NCBI RefSeq assembly: GCF_030717845.1
Contig: NZ_JAUZVZ010000019.1
Span: forward strand, 1 to 64,000
Length of the DNA: 64,000 nucleotides
Direction: 5' to 3'
Source of the DNA: Alkalimonas collagenimarina
GTDB lineage: Bacteria > Pseudomonadota > Gammaproteobacteria > Enterobacterales > Alteromonadaceae
Each line of letters begins with the position of its first letter. The first letter of the stretch is position 1. The translations under genes and the position numbers were made by a program. Positions 47,847-57,028 of this stretch are shown here, in pieces. A model generated the notes under the pieces. That model was given only the letters and a program-made list of their open reading frames with translations, was not told the origin of the DNA and searched no databases.

Positions 47847-48203
47847 ATGGAACACCGCCGTTTTAGTCGCATTTCTTTTGCTGGCCCTGCGCAGTTAAAT
47901 GCTCAAGGACAGAGTTTTGATACTGAATTGTTGGATATCTCATTAAATGGTGCCTTGGTGCGCCGCCCTGAACTATGGCCTGCGCATATCACCTCATTGA
48001 CGCTACGTTTGCTACTTGCGGATACGGAAACAGAAATACTGATGACCGCTAGCGTGGTGCATCAGAACAATCAACAACTTGGTCTGCACTGTGAAAGCAT
48101 CGATCTCGATAGTATCAGCCACCTGAAACGGCTGGTACAGCTGAATCTTGGGGATGAGCACTTACTGGAGCGGGAACTGTCGGAGCTGACAAGCGCTGAT
48201 TAA
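47847..48203 (+). CDS. PilZ domain protein
   Basis: A single PilZ domain of about 118 residues that would bind c-di-GMP. R4-R5-F-S-R8 (the RxxxR arginine motif) and D30-I-S32-L-N-G35 (DxSxxG) are both intact. I start at the ATG just before EHRRFSR; upstream in-frame codons would add 16 unrelated residues. Its last 89 bases overlap, on the opposite strand, the end of the metallopeptidase gene. No flagellar or cellulose gene is beside it. The 1508-residue GGDEF-EAL protein in this window could supply its ligand. Confidence 0.88.
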   Translation: MEHRRFSRISFAGPAQLNAQGQSFDTELLDISLNGALVRRPELWPAHITSLTLRLLLADTETEILMTASVVHQNNQQLGLHCESIDLDSISHLKRLVQLNLGDEHLLERELSELTSAD

Positions 48204-49410
48204 GCAGACGTTCGGCATCGGCATAGCCTAATTCATCCGCCAGCTGCATCAGACGTAGCCACTCGGTATCCAACTGGTGTAAACGCGCCTGATAGGCTAA
48301 ATAATACTGCACCGGCATCAATTGCTCTGGCATCTTCAACTGCTGTTTTACCAATCGTAAATAATAATCAGGCAAAGCCAGTTGGAAATACTCCATGCTA
48401 TTGCTGGCAGCGATAAGTCGATAGGCCTGATACTCACTGTATTCGCAGGTTGGTACTTCTGTCAGCTCCAGTTGTTCTGGTAAAAGCCCCCAGTACTGCT
48501 TGTAAGCCGTTAACTGAGCCTTGCCAATCAAGATGTTGGCATGAATACGTTCCGGCTTGCATACCTGCTGTGCCACTTCTCGCGGTAAGCGGTATTCATC
48601 AATAAAGTTGAAAATATGCATAAACTCATGCCGCAGTAGTGCAAGATCTGCCCGCTCAGGCAATTGAATAATGCCATTGTTGTAACTGGCTCGACCGCGA
48701 CCAGCCATAATGATCAATTGCTGTGCAGAGGTATTTTGTACGTAGGGGATCAAAGCCTGATACTGGCAATCAATACGCTGTTCTGCTTGTTCGCTGCAAG
48801 CAAGTTCTGTACTACTAATCAGCCGTAGTGGTTGAAAACAAACCGCCAGACTGTGCAGCTGTTTATCCTGCTGCCAAGCCCGTTGTATCTGCAACCACTG
48901 CTCGGCTCCCTGCTGGGTAACCGCTATCGGTTGCAGGGTGAGTTGACAAGCCTCAGCAGATTGCCAGCCGGCCTGATCGGTCAAACCAGCCTGAAGCCAA
49001 AAAGGCCAATCAGCATCGGTAGGTTCTGCACGAAGGTGCCATAGTCCTAGCTGGGGCAACTGCGACTCAGGCAAATGAACCGCCGCTTGTGACTGTTGTG
49101 CTTCCACCCACTGGGCAGTCGCTAACTTGCCATCCCGTCGCTGTCGCAGCGCCAACACAGCTTCAGCCGCATCCTGATGACCTAATTGCCACGCCTGTTC
49201 AAACCAACGCAGTGCCGCATCCGTTTCATCTGAGGCCAATCGTCGTTGCGCTAAGCGATAAGCTACTGCGGCATTGTACTTAGCTTCCTCCATCTGCTCT
49301 TGCTCTTGGGATGGAGCCATCGGTTGACAAGCTGTTAGCAAACAGCAGATAGCAAAAAAGCCAGCAAGCTGGCTTTGATAGTGTGGAGATATGATCTTAA
49401 AAGCCATCAT
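48115..49410 (-). CDS. lipoprotein with putative M64-like zinc metallopeptidase motif
   Basis: A 431-residue lipoprotein. The signal sequence ends in lipobox LTAC with lipidated C28. Residues of about 40-95 are Sel1/TPR-like helices. The core has H261-E262-F-M-H265 followed by F-I-D271-E-Y. The pattern HEFxHxxxxxxDEY is that of the M64 (IgA peptidase-like) metallopeptidases, in which His, His and Asp bind zinc. The C-terminal part is helical and ends in a Pro-rich tail. The start overlaps the end of nlpI by 14 bases, so it is made with NlpI, an adaptor that targets proteases to cell-wall enzymes in E. coli. A link between them is inference. Confidence 0.75.
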   Translation of the reverse strand: MMAFKIISPHYQSQLAGFFAICCLLTACQPMAPSQEQEQMEEAKYNAAVAYRLAQRRLASDETDAALRWFEQAWQLGHQDAAEAVLALRQRRDGKLATAQWVEAQQSQAAVHLPESQLPQLGLWHLRAEPTDADWPFWLQAGLTDQAGWQSAEACQLTLQPIAVTQQGAEQWLQIQRAWQQDKQLHSLAVCFQPLRLISSTELACSEQAEQRIDCQYQALIPYVQNTSAQQLIIMAGRGRASYNNGIIQLPERADLALLRHEFMHIFNFIDEYRLPREVAQQVCKPERIHANILIGKAQLTAYKQYWGLLPEQLELTEVPTCEYSEYQAYRLIAASNSMEYFQLALPDYYLRLVKQQLKMPEQLMPVQYYLAYQARLHQLDTEWLRLMQLADELGYADAERLLNQRLSAPTVPAPVSAHPQDSAVPAVSGG

Positions 49411-50317
49411 GATCCATACTCAATGGTTCATTCCGTAACCGTGCCATTTCCAGCCGGGCATAACGATGCTCAACAAATTCGTAGACATTGGTCGCCAATG
49501 CCAATTTATAAAAGTGCAGTGCCTGTTCTGCCTGGCCCTGATGACTATGCCACTTGGCCACATAAAAATAGGCTTCGCACAACCGTTCGGCGAGCTGTCT
49601 CGGGTTGTTCAGATCGACTGCAACGCTATACAGCAACTCTGTCTGATTAATGTTTCCCAGCAAGAAATCAGCAATATTGACTCCCCACTGATCAGCAGAC
49701 ATCTCTAAGCGATGCATGGCTAATTGTTGCTGCGCACTCTCGGCATCAAGTTCGTATTGAGCCAGATACAACCATATAGCACGATAAGGATCGGTTGGTT
49801 TCAACTGATGGAAGGCAGTGAAATCGTACACGGCTAAATCAACACGCTCTGCGTAATACAATGCCAAAGCCCGATTCAGGTAAGCAAAGTCGTACTCAGG
49901 GTCCAGCTCCAACACGGAATCAAATGCTTCGTAGGCCTGATCAAAGTTTCCTGCCAGCGTGTGGTGGATCCCCATGAAATTGTAGGCACCAGCCATATCC
50001 GGTTGCAATCGAAGCGCTCGCATAAAGTCAAAACGCGCCAATGCCGTAAGCCCTACACTTTCGTACATCACACCGCGATCATAGAACAACTGCGCCGATT
50101 GTGTATCGGTCAGTTCAGCACGGTTGAGAATTTCAGACAGACGAGCAATAGCAACTTCGGTACGCTGAGCCACAGGTAAAGGCTCAGGTGTCAACCAGTA
50201 GGATGGCTCAGGGTTGTGCATGGATGCACAACCACTAAGCCCCAGCAGCAGGATGGCACCTGCTGCTGAGCGAAGCCACATCGCCAGATCAGGCATCGGC
50301 ATTTTCAGCCGGAGCAT
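49397..50317 (-). CDS. nlpI: lipoprotein NlpI
   Basis: A 306-residue outer-membrane lipoprotein of TPR repeats. The lipobox LSGC lipidates C30. The sequence [19 protein letters not shown] and the C-terminal [14 protein letters not shown] match E. coli NlpI closely. In E. coli NlpI is an adaptor for the Prc protease acting on MepS and other peptidoglycan enzymes. Three closely spaced ATGs could start it; the most upstream is used here. It overlaps the end of pnp, and the pnp-nlpI order is the same as in E. coli. Confidence 0.95.
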   Translation of the reverse strand: MLRLKMPMPDLAMWLRSAAGAILLLGLSGCASMHNPEPSYWLTPEPLPVAQRTEVAIARLSEILNRAELTDTQSAQLFYDRGVMYESVGLTALARFDFMRALRLQPDMAGAYNFMGIHHTLAGNFDQAYEAFDSVLELDPEYDFAYLNRALALYYAERVDLAVYDFTAFHQLKPTDPYRAIWLYLAQYELDAESAQQQLAMHRLEMSADQWGVNIADFLLGNINQTELLYSVAVDLNNPRQLAERLCEAYFYVAKWHSHQGQAEQALHFYKLALATNVYEFVEHRYARLEMARLRNEPLSMDHDGF

Positions 50318-52412
50318 CCTGCTTGCTTTGTGCTTCTTTGATACTCAGGCGCACACGGCCCTGCTTATCAACTTCCAGTACTTTTACTTTTACTTTCTGC
50401 CCCATGCTCAGGTGATCAGACACGGTGTTCACACGCTCTTCAGCGATTTGTGAAATGTGTACCAGACCATCTTTACCAGGTAGTACATTGACGAAAGCAC
50501 CGAAATCAACGATACGTACCACTTCGCCGTCGTATATACGACCAACTTCCAGCTCAGCGGTGATCAGCATCACCTTATCGATAGCAACCTGAGCCGCCTG
50601 GCTGTTGGTTGCAGCGATTTTGATAGTACCGTCATCTTCAATTTCAATGTTACAGCCTGACTCTTCCGTGATCTGACGGATCACTGCACCACCTTTACCA
50701 ATCACATCACGGATTTTCTCAGGATTGATTTTCAAGGTATAGATGCGGGGAGCATGCTCTGACAACTCTTCACGGTGCGACGAAATTGCCTGATCCATCA
50801 CTTGCAAAATATGCAGACGTGCGGCTTTAGCTTGTTTCAGGGCAATCTGCATGATGTCACGAGTAATACCATCGATTTTGATGTCCATTTGCAGCGCAGT
50901 AATCCCTTCGGTAGTACCCGCTACTTTAAAGTCCATATCGCCTAAGTGATCTTCATCACCCAAGATATCGGACAGAACCACAAAGTCATCACCTTCTTTA
51001 ACCAGACCCATGGCAATACCAGCCACAGAGGCTTTAATCGGTACACCAGCATCCATCATGGCCAATGAAGAACCACAGACAGAAGCCATTGAGCTTGAAC
51101 CATTGGACTCAGTGATTTCAGACACCAAACGAACCGTGTATGGGAAATCATCAAACGCTGGCATTACAGCTTGCACACCACGCTTGGCCAAACGACCATG
51201 GCCGATTTCGCGACGCTTAGGTGAGCCAACCATACCGGTTTCGCCAACACAGTAAGGAGGGAAGTTGTAATGCAGCATGAAGTAATCTTTCTTCTCGCTC
51301 AGCAAATCATCGACATTCTGTGCATCACGTGCTGTACCTAGAGTACAGGTTACTAACGCCTGCGTTTCACCACGGGTAAACAACGAAGAACCATGAGTAC
51401 GTGGCAGTACGCCCGTCATTACGCTTAATGCGCGGACCATATCTGGTTCACGACCATCGATACGCGGCTCACCAGCGATGATGCGGCTACGTACGGTTTT
51501 GCTTTCCAAATCATGGAAGACATCGCCAACTTCATGGTCATCTAGGCTCTCGCCTTCAGCCAAATCAGCAGTCAGTTTTGCAACCAAGTCGGCTTTAATT
51601 TCTTTGATGCGGTCGTAACGCTTGGCTTTCTCGGTGATCTGGTACGCTTCACTCAGCGCAGCAGCACAATGGGCCTTTACGGTTTCAATCAGCGGCTCGT
51701 TTTTCGCCGGAGCTTGCCAATCCCACACTGGCTTGCCTGCTTCTGCTTTTAACTCATTGATTGAGTTAATCGCAACCTGCATTTGCTCGTGGCCATAGAC
51801 CACAGCACCTAGCATGATGTCTTCCGACAACAGGTTGGCTTCAGATTCGACCATTAATACTGCTTTGTCGGTACCTGCAACCACCAAATCCAGCTTACTT
51901 TCTTTCAGCTCAGCTTCTGATGGGTTTAGCACATACTGCTCATTGATATAACCAACACGAGCAGCACCGATAGGGCCAGCAAATGGAATACCAGATAAAG
52001 CTAATGCTGCTGAAGTACCCAGCAAAGCAACAATATCTGGTTGAATTTCAGGCTGAACCGATACCACGGTCGCAATGACCTGAACTTCATTGGTGAAGCC
52101 TTCAGGAAACAACGGACGGATTGGACGGTCAATCAGACGGCAAACTAAGGTTTCACCTTCAGAAGGACGGCCTTCACGCTTGAAAAAGCCACCAGGAATA
52201 CGGCCAGCTGCATACATTTTTTCTTGATAGTTCACCGTTAACGGGAAGAAATCCTGACCCGGTTTCGGTTGTTTTTTGCCAACAACGGTCACTAAAACTG
52301 AGGTATCGCCGATGCTGGCTAATACCGCCGCATCTGCTTGACGTGCAATAACGCCAGTTTCTAAAGTACAAGTGTGTTGACCAAAAGGGAATGATTTAAT
52401 GATAGGTGTCAC
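50289..52412 (-). CDS. pnp: polyribonucleotide nucleotidyltransferase
   Basis: A 707-residue phosphorolytic 3'-5' exoribonuclease, part of the degradosome. Two RNase PH domains are separated by an all-helical domain, then a KH domain ([20 protein letters not shown]) and an S1 domain near the end. The GTG start has AAGGAAA before it and gives the E. coli-like N-terminus; an in-frame upstream codon would add 7 residues. In E. coli pnp follows rpsO directly. Here an EF-G gene lies between them on the opposite strand, so pnp must have its own promoter. A possible -10, TATACT, is at 52480-52485 on the minus strand. Confidence 0.98.
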   Translation of the reverse strand: MTPIIKSFPFGQHTCTLETGVIARQADAAVLASIGDTSVLVTVVGKKQPKPGQDFFPLTVNYQEKMYAAGRIPGGFFKREGRPSEGETLVCRLIDRPIRPLFPEGFTNEVQVIATVVSVQPEIQPDIVALLGTSAALALSGIPFAGPIGAARVGYINEQYVLNPSEAELKESKLDLVVAGTDKAVLMVESEANLLSEDIMLGAVVYGHEQMQVAINSINELKAEAGKPVWDWQAPAKNEPLIETVKAHCAAALSEAYQITEKAKRYDRIKEIKADLVAKLTADLAEGESLDDHEVGDVFHDLESKTVRSRIIAGEPRIDGREPDMVRALSVMTGVLPRTHGSSLFTRGETQALVTCTLGTARDAQNVDDLLSEKKDYFMLHYNFPPYCVGETGMVGSPKRREIGHGRLAKRGVQAVMPAFDDFPYTVRLVSEITESNGSSSMASVCGSSLAMMDAGVPIKASVAGIAMGLVKEGDDFVVLSDILGDEDHLGDMDFKVAGTTEGITALQMDIKIDGITRDIMQIALKQAKAARLHILQVMDQAISSHREELSEHAPRIYTLKINPEKIRDVIGKGGAVIRQITEESGCNIEIEDDGTIKIAATNSQAAQVAIDKVMLITAELEVGRIYDGEVVRIVDFGAFVNVLPGKDGLVHISQIAEERVNTVSDHLSMGQKVKVKVLEVDKQGRVRLSIKEAQSKQDAPAENADA

Positions 52413-52808
52413 GTGGTTTTTCCTTACTCTCATAACGCCTTATGGCGCATTATCTCTGTCTATCGTTTATTTCCGGCTTAGTATACTCTGTAACTGTGAC
52501 AAAAAGAAGCGATGCACATAGCTTTGCGGCAAAATCTACCGGGCAAAGTTCAATGCATCATCGCCATCACTTCGCGCAAAGTCATGCGGCAAAAGCCTTA
52601 GTCCTTGCCTATTCCATCGATTCGTAAGTTTTTCTCCTCTTTTTCGATGAAAACTGCAGAAAAATCATCGAAATCATAATATAATGCCGCCACGTTTGTG
52701 CACAGGCCCTCATGAATGATTATTGGTCTATAGCACCAATCACGTAGAGGACTGAATTAGTTCAAATTTTCACCCAAGTTTAGGTTCATTTAACTTATAG
52801 AGACTACT
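52413..52808. other. divergent region between pnp and the EF-G gene
   Basis: About 400 bases without a gene. It contains the fusA-type promoter -10 TATAAT at 52680-52685 (no good -35), a palindrome at 52642-52673, a small hairpin ATTGGT/ACCAAT at 52722-52740 in the leader, and two copies of TGCGGCAAAA (near 52524 and 52585). A weak TATACT for pnp is on the other strand. Confidence 0.55.
52642..52673. promoter_or_regulatory. palindrome upstream of the EF-G gene promoter
   Basis: TTTCGATGA (52642-52650) and TCATCGAAA (52665-52673) are exact inverted copies 14 bases apart, ending 6 bases before the -10 TATAAT (52680-52685). They cover the -35 position, so a repressor or activator could bind here. 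Confidence 0.5.
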
Positions 52809-54908
52809 ATGTCAGCAGATTTATCCTTATACAGAAACATTGGTATCTTCGCCCACGTCGATGCCGGCAAAACCACCACTACCGAGCGTATCTTAAAACT
52901 GACCGGTAAAATCCATAAGTTAGGTGAAGTTCACGAAGGTGAATCAACGACCGACTTCATGGAGCAGGAAGCAGAGCGTGGTATTACTATCCAGTCAGCA
53001 GCCGTTAGCTGTTTCTGGAAAGGCTACCGCTTCAACGTCATCGATACCCCGGGACACGTTGACTTCACCGTTGAAGTATATCGTTCATTAAAAGTATTGG
53101 ATGGCGGTATCGGTGTATTCTGTGGCTCAGGCGGTGTTGAACCACAGTCAGAAACCAACTGGCGTTATGCCAACGATGCTGAAGTATCTCGTCTGATTTT
53201 CGTGAACAAGCTGGATCGGGTCGGTGCTGACTTTATCCGCGTGACCGAACAGGTGAAAAAGGTTTTAGGTGCTCAACCACTGATCATGACCTTGCCTATC
53301 GGCCGTGAAGATACCTTCACTGGTGTGGTTGATCTGTTAACTGAAAAAGCCTACGTATGGGATAATACCGGCCAGCCAGAAAACTTTGAAATCCAGGACA
53401 TTCCAGCTGATATGGCTGATGATGTGGCTATGTACCGTGAGCAGATGGTTGAAACGGCACTTGAGCAAGATGACGATCTGTTAATGGCTTATATGGATGG
53501 TGAGCAACCTTCTATCGAAGACATTCAGCGTTGTATCCGTAAAGGTACCCGTGACTTGGCATTCTTCCCAACGTACTGTGGTTCCGCCTTTAAAAACAAA
53601 GGTATGCAATTACTGCTAGATGCCGTTGTTGATTATCTGCCTAGCCCAACTGAAGTTATTCCGCAGCCGCTGACTGACGAAGAAGGCAATGAGAACGGCG
53701 AGCATGCTATCGTGTCTGCAGATGAGCCATTCCGCGCTTTAGCGTTTAAGATCATGGATGACCGTTTCGGTGCCCTGACCTTTATCCGCATCTACTCTGG
53801 TGTATTAAACAAGGGTGATACTATCCTGAACTCATTCACCGGTAAAACAGAGCGTATCGGCCGTATGGTTGAAATGTACGCTGATGAGCGTATTGATCTG
53901 ACCACAGCTCAGGCTGGTGACATCATTGCTCTGGTTGGTATGAAAAATAACACCCAGACTGGCCACACGCTGTGTGATCCTAAGCACCCTTGTACGCTTG
54001 AGCCAATGGTCTTCCCAGAGCCTGTTATTTCTATCTCGGTAACGCCAAAAGACAAAGGTTCTGTTGAGAAAATGGGTATCGCTATCGGCAAGATGGTCTC
54101 TGAAGATCCTACCTTCCGCGTTGAAACCGATGTTGACTCAGGTGAAACCATCCTGAAAGGCATGGGTGAATTGCACTTGGATATCAAAGTAGACATCTTA
54201 AAGCGTACCTATGGTGTTGAATTAGTCGTAGGCCAGCCTCAGGTTGCTTACCGCGAAACCATCACTCGTGCCATTGAAGATACTTATACCCACAAGAAGC
54301 AATCTGGTGGTTCAGGTCAGTTTGGTAAAATCGATTACCATATTCGTCCGGGCGAGCAAAACTCTGGCTTTACGTTCAAATCCACCGTCGTGGGCGGTAG
54401 CGTACCAAAAGAGTTCCTGCCTGCGATCGAAAAAGGCTTCGAGTCCATGATGTCAACCGGTACGCTAGCTGGCTTCCCAGTGTTAGACGTAGAAGTTGAA
54501 GTGTTTGATGGTGGCTTCCACGCCGTCGATTCATCCGCTATCGCGTTTGAAATCGCTGCTAAAGGCGCTTTCCGTCAGTCCATGCCAAAAGCAGGCGCTC
54601 AGCTGCTTGAGCCGATCATGAAAGTTGACGTGTTCAGCCCGGAAGACAACGTCGGTGATGTTATCGGTGACTTAAACCGTCGTCGCGGCATGATCTCTGG
54701 TCAAGAAGCTGGTGCCACTGGCGTTCGCATCAAAGCAGATGTGCCGTTGTCAGAAATGTTTGGCTATATCAGTACCCTGCGTACCATGACTTCAGGCCGT
54801 GGTCAGTTCTCTATGGAGTTCTCGCACTACGCACCATGCCCGGCCAACGTAGCAGAAGCCGTGATCGCAAAAGAAAAAGAAAAGAAAGCCGCTCTCGCTA
54901 AAAACTAA
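52809..54908 (+). CDS. elongation factor G, second copy type
   Basis: A 699-residue translational GTPase. The P-loop AHVDAGKT is at residues 15-22, DTPGH and NKLD follow, and domains II-V of EF-G are complete. The sequence [18 protein letters not shown] and the [10 protein letters not shown]-like linker mark the EF-G2/FusB type (fusA2 of Pseudomonas, a second copy in Vibrio and Shewanella) rather than the str-operon fusA. Whether this is the only EF-G cannot be told from this window. It is on the opposite strand to its neighbours, with its own promoter region and a strong terminator. An alternative is that it serves ribosome recycling. Confidence 0.93.
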   Translation: MSADLSLYRNIGIFAHVDAGKTTTTERILKLTGKIHKLGEVHEGESTTDFMEQEAERGITIQSAAVSCFWKGYRFNVIDTPGHVDFTVEVYRSLKVLDGGIGVFCGSGGVEPQSETNWRYANDAEVSRLIFVNKLDRVGADFIRVTEQVKKVLGAQPLIMTLPIGREDTFTGVVDLLTEKAYVWDNTGQPENFEIQDIPADMADDVAMYREQMVETALEQDDDLLMAYMDGEQPSIEDIQRCIRKGTRDLAFFPTYCGSAFKNKGMQLLLDAVVDYLPSPTEVIPQPLTDEEGNENGEHAIVSADEPFRALAFKIMDDRFGALTFIRIYSGVLNKGDTILNSFTGKTERIGRMVEMYADERIDLTTAQAGDIIALVGMKNNTQTGHTLCDPKHPCTLEPMVFPEPVISISVTPKDKGSVEKMGIAIGKMVSEDPTFRVETDVDSGETILKGMGELHLDIKVDILKRTYGVELVVGQPQVAYRETITRAIEDTYTHKKQSGGSGQFGKIDYHIRPGEQNSGFTFKSTVVGGSVPKEFLPAIEKGFESMMSTGTLAGFPVLDVEVEVFDGGFHAVDSSAIAFEIAAKGAFRQSMPKAGAQLLEPIMKVDVFSPEDNVGDVIGDLNRRRGMISGQEAGATGVRIKADVPLSEMFGYISTLRTMTSGRGQFSMEFSHYAPCPANVAEAVIAKEKEKKAALAKN

Positions 54909-54923
54909 GCGGTAGCTGCTGTC

Positions 54924-54960
54924 AAAAAGCCCTGCCAGAGTGATCTGACAGGGCTTTTTT
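54924..54960 (+). terminator. intrinsic terminator after the EF-G gene
   Basis: A 12-base stem with one mismatch (AGCCCTGCCAGA at 54928-54939, TCTGACAGGGCT at 54944-54955) with a GTGA loop is followed by six T. Confidence 0.92.
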
Positions 54961-55114
54961 ATGCCCGGTATTTACTCTTTGCATCATTCACGGATTCCCC
55001 ACGAGGTGCTGAGCTCCGAGTTGAGGGCTAGCTTCGCTGCCAGTGTCATACTGTATCTGCTGAGCATCATGTCATTGCTGCAGATGTGGTTTTAGGGCAG
55101 CTGTTTTTCAGGCA

Positions 55115-55143
55115 CAAAAAAAGGGCTGAATCAGCCCTTTTCT
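55115..55143 (-). terminator. intrinsic terminator after rpsO
   Basis: On the minus strand AGGGCTG pairs with CAGCCCT (55122-55138), preceded by A and followed by a run of T (A at 55116-55121 on the plus strand). It ends the rimP-nusA-infB-rbfA-truB-rpsO transcript. Confidence 0.85.
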
Positions 55144-55157
55144 TTTTACGCTTTGGA

Positions 55158-55427
55158 TTAACGACGTAAGCCAAGACGTTTGATCAAGTCTGCATAGCGG
55201 CTTTGATCTTTACCTTTCAGGTAATCCAGCAATTTACGACGCTGGCTAACCATACGCAATAAGCCACGACGTGAATGGAAGTCATGCTTGTGGTCAGCGA
55301 AGTGACCTTGCAGGTGATTGATGTTTGCAGTTAACAAAGCAACCTGCACTTCAGGTGAGCCGGTGTCACCTTCTTTTTGTGCGTAATCAGCAACGATTTG
55401 TGCCTTTTCAGCAACAGTTAAAGCCAT
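55158..55427 (-). CDS. rpsO: 30S ribosomal protein S15
   Basis: An 89-residue ribosomal protein that binds 16S rRNA helices 20-22 early in assembly and represses its own mRNA in E. coli. [22 protein letters not shown] and the [22 protein letters not shown]-like end are hallmark sequences. A 124-base gap separates it from truB and a terminator follows it, so unlike E. coli it is not followed directly by pnp. Confidence 0.98.
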   Translation of the reverse strand: MALTVAEKAQIVADYAQKEGDTGSPEVQVALLTANINHLQGHFADHKHDFHSRRGLLRMVSQRRKLLDYLKGKDQSRYADLIKRLGLRR

Positions 55428-55550
55428 AATAAAACTCCAATCCTGAGTGAATTAATAAAAGTATTGCTGCCGATCACTCATTCAGCGAACAATAAAGCGC
55501 GCGTATTGTACCATGCAGACTTTGCTTTACAAGATCTATTCGACGACAAG

Positions 55551-56489
55551 CTACTCATGATTGAAATTGAGTAAGCGCCGGGGCAGCAACTGCGATTCCA
55601 CGCAGCGGCCGATGCCGAGAAAATCAGCTTGTTCCGAATACAAACGTATCGCATCCGCCTCAGCATGTTCAATCGAAAACGACTGACCATGCTGAATTCT
55701 CTTCTGTTGCTCTACGTTTAGTTGTAGGCTTGGTAAGCCATGCAGCGCCGTATCCATCGGCAATAGCAATCCATCCAGTGCAGTAAAGTCGTACTCGGCA
55801 TGACAGGTTTCAGCCATTGATTCCAGCAGCGGTAATGGCTGCATGGCCTCGGCTTGAAAAGGCCCCACCTGAGTGCGATGCAAGGCGCTGACATAAGCAC
55901 CACAGCCTAAAGCCTCGCCCAAATCATCAATCAAGGTGCGAATGTAGGTGCCTTTGCTGCAATGCACAATAAAGTCAGCCTCAGTCGTTGCAGCGGTTTG
56001 TCGCAAGGCCAACAACTCAAAGCGAAAAATGGTGATGGGCCTGGCTTCACGCGGCACGCTGATGCCCTGACGGGCGTATTTGTAGAGCGGCTGGCCCTGA
56101 TGCTTTAGTGCCGAAAACATGGTCGGCACTTGCTGGATAGCACCACGAAAGGGCTGCATCGCTTGCTCAAGCTGCACCTGATCGAACTGCACCGGGCGCT
56201 CACTCACGACCTCACCTGCGGCATCGCTGGTATCGGTGCGGATGCCAAAACGGGCACTGACCTGATAGGTTTTATCGGTATCGAGTAAGAACTGGCTGAA
56301 CTTGGTCGCTTCACCAAAACAAAGCGGCAATAAACCACTGGCTAACGGGTCCAAGGCACCGGTGTGACCGGCTTTCTTGGCCTGATACAGCCAGCGTACC
56401 TTTTGCAAAATGCCGTTGCTGGTGAAATCCAACGGTTTATCCAACAGTAGAATGCCGTCCACGGCGCGGCGTTTACGCTGTTGTGTCAT
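55551..56489 (-). CDS. truB: tRNA pseudouridine(55) synthase
   Basis: A 312-residue enzyme that makes pseudouridine 55 in the T-loop of tRNAs. The catalytic D47 lies in GHTGALDPLASG. SKGTYIRTLIDDLGEALGCG and the C-terminal PUA-like part are present. It starts right after the rbfA stop. Confidence 0.97.
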   Translation of the reverse strand: MTQQRKRRAVDGILLLDKPLDFTSNGILQKVRWLYQAKKAGHTGALDPLASGLLPLCFGEATKFSQFLLDTDKTYQVSARFGIRTDTSDAAGEVVSERPVQFDQVQLEQAMQPFRGAIQQVPTMFSALKHQGQPLYKYARQGISVPREARPITIFRFELLALRQTAATTEADFIVHCSKGTYIRTLIDDLGEALGCGAYVSALHRTQVGPFQAEAMQPLPLLESMAETCHAEYDFTALDGLLLPMDTALHGLPSLQLNVEQQKRIQHGQSFSIEHAEADAIRLYSEQADFLGIGRCVESQLLPRRLLNFNHE

Positions 56490-56957
56490 CTAATCGTTGT
56501 TTCCCGGCTCTGAATGCCCTGCTGCTGCAGAACCCGACTGTTGGTCTTGCTCGTCAGTCTGCTCGCTATCCACATCGCTCTTCGGGCGTTTGGCCTCATC
56601 GGAACGACGAGCCGATTCAACCAGCGCAGCCATACGGATCCCTTCATCCAGCGTGCTGTCGTAATAAAACTGTACCTGAGGCACGATACGGGTCTGGATA
56701 CGCTTGCCAATTAAGCTGCGAATAAAGCCTTTGGCTTCATTTAAAATCTTAATGTTTTCTTTCACTTTTTCCGGGTCTAGCCCTAAAAAGGTGAGGTAAA
56801 TTTTCGCGTACGACAAATCACGCGAGACATCGACCTCTGACACCGTAATCATAGTGTGCAGGCGTGGATCTTTAATTTCGCGTTGGAAAATCACGGCCAG
56901 TTCTTTTTTCAACTGCTGTGATAACCGGTCGACACGGGAGAATTCTTTATGTGCCAT
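56490..56957 (-). CDS. rbfA: ribosome-binding factor A
   Basis: A 155-residue cold-shock and 30S maturation factor with one KH-type domain. FSRVDRLSQQLKKELAVIFQ and the VPQVQFYYDSTLDEG stretch are typical. A Gln/Asp/Ser-rich C-terminal tail makes it about 20 residues longer than E. coli RbfA (133). It abuts truB directly. Confidence 0.97.
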   Translation of the reverse strand: MAHKEFSRVDRLSQQLKKELAVIFQREIKDPRLHTMITVSEVDVSRDLSYAKIYLTFLGLDPEKVKENIKILNEAKGFIRSLIGKRIQTRIVPQVQFYYDSTLDEGIRMAALVESARRSDEAKRPKSDVDSEQTDEQDQQSGSAAAGHSEPGNND

Positions 56958-57028
56958 CTTTTACTTTTCCTTTAGACAAAAACACCACCAGCAACCGTAA
57001 TTGCTGATGGTGTTCTGGCAAGAGCGGG

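Noticed and set aside
52442-52627. A 61-codon open frame in the pnp/EF-G divergent region
   Set aside because: No ribosome-binding site, low-complexity His/Ser composition, overlaps the expected promoters.
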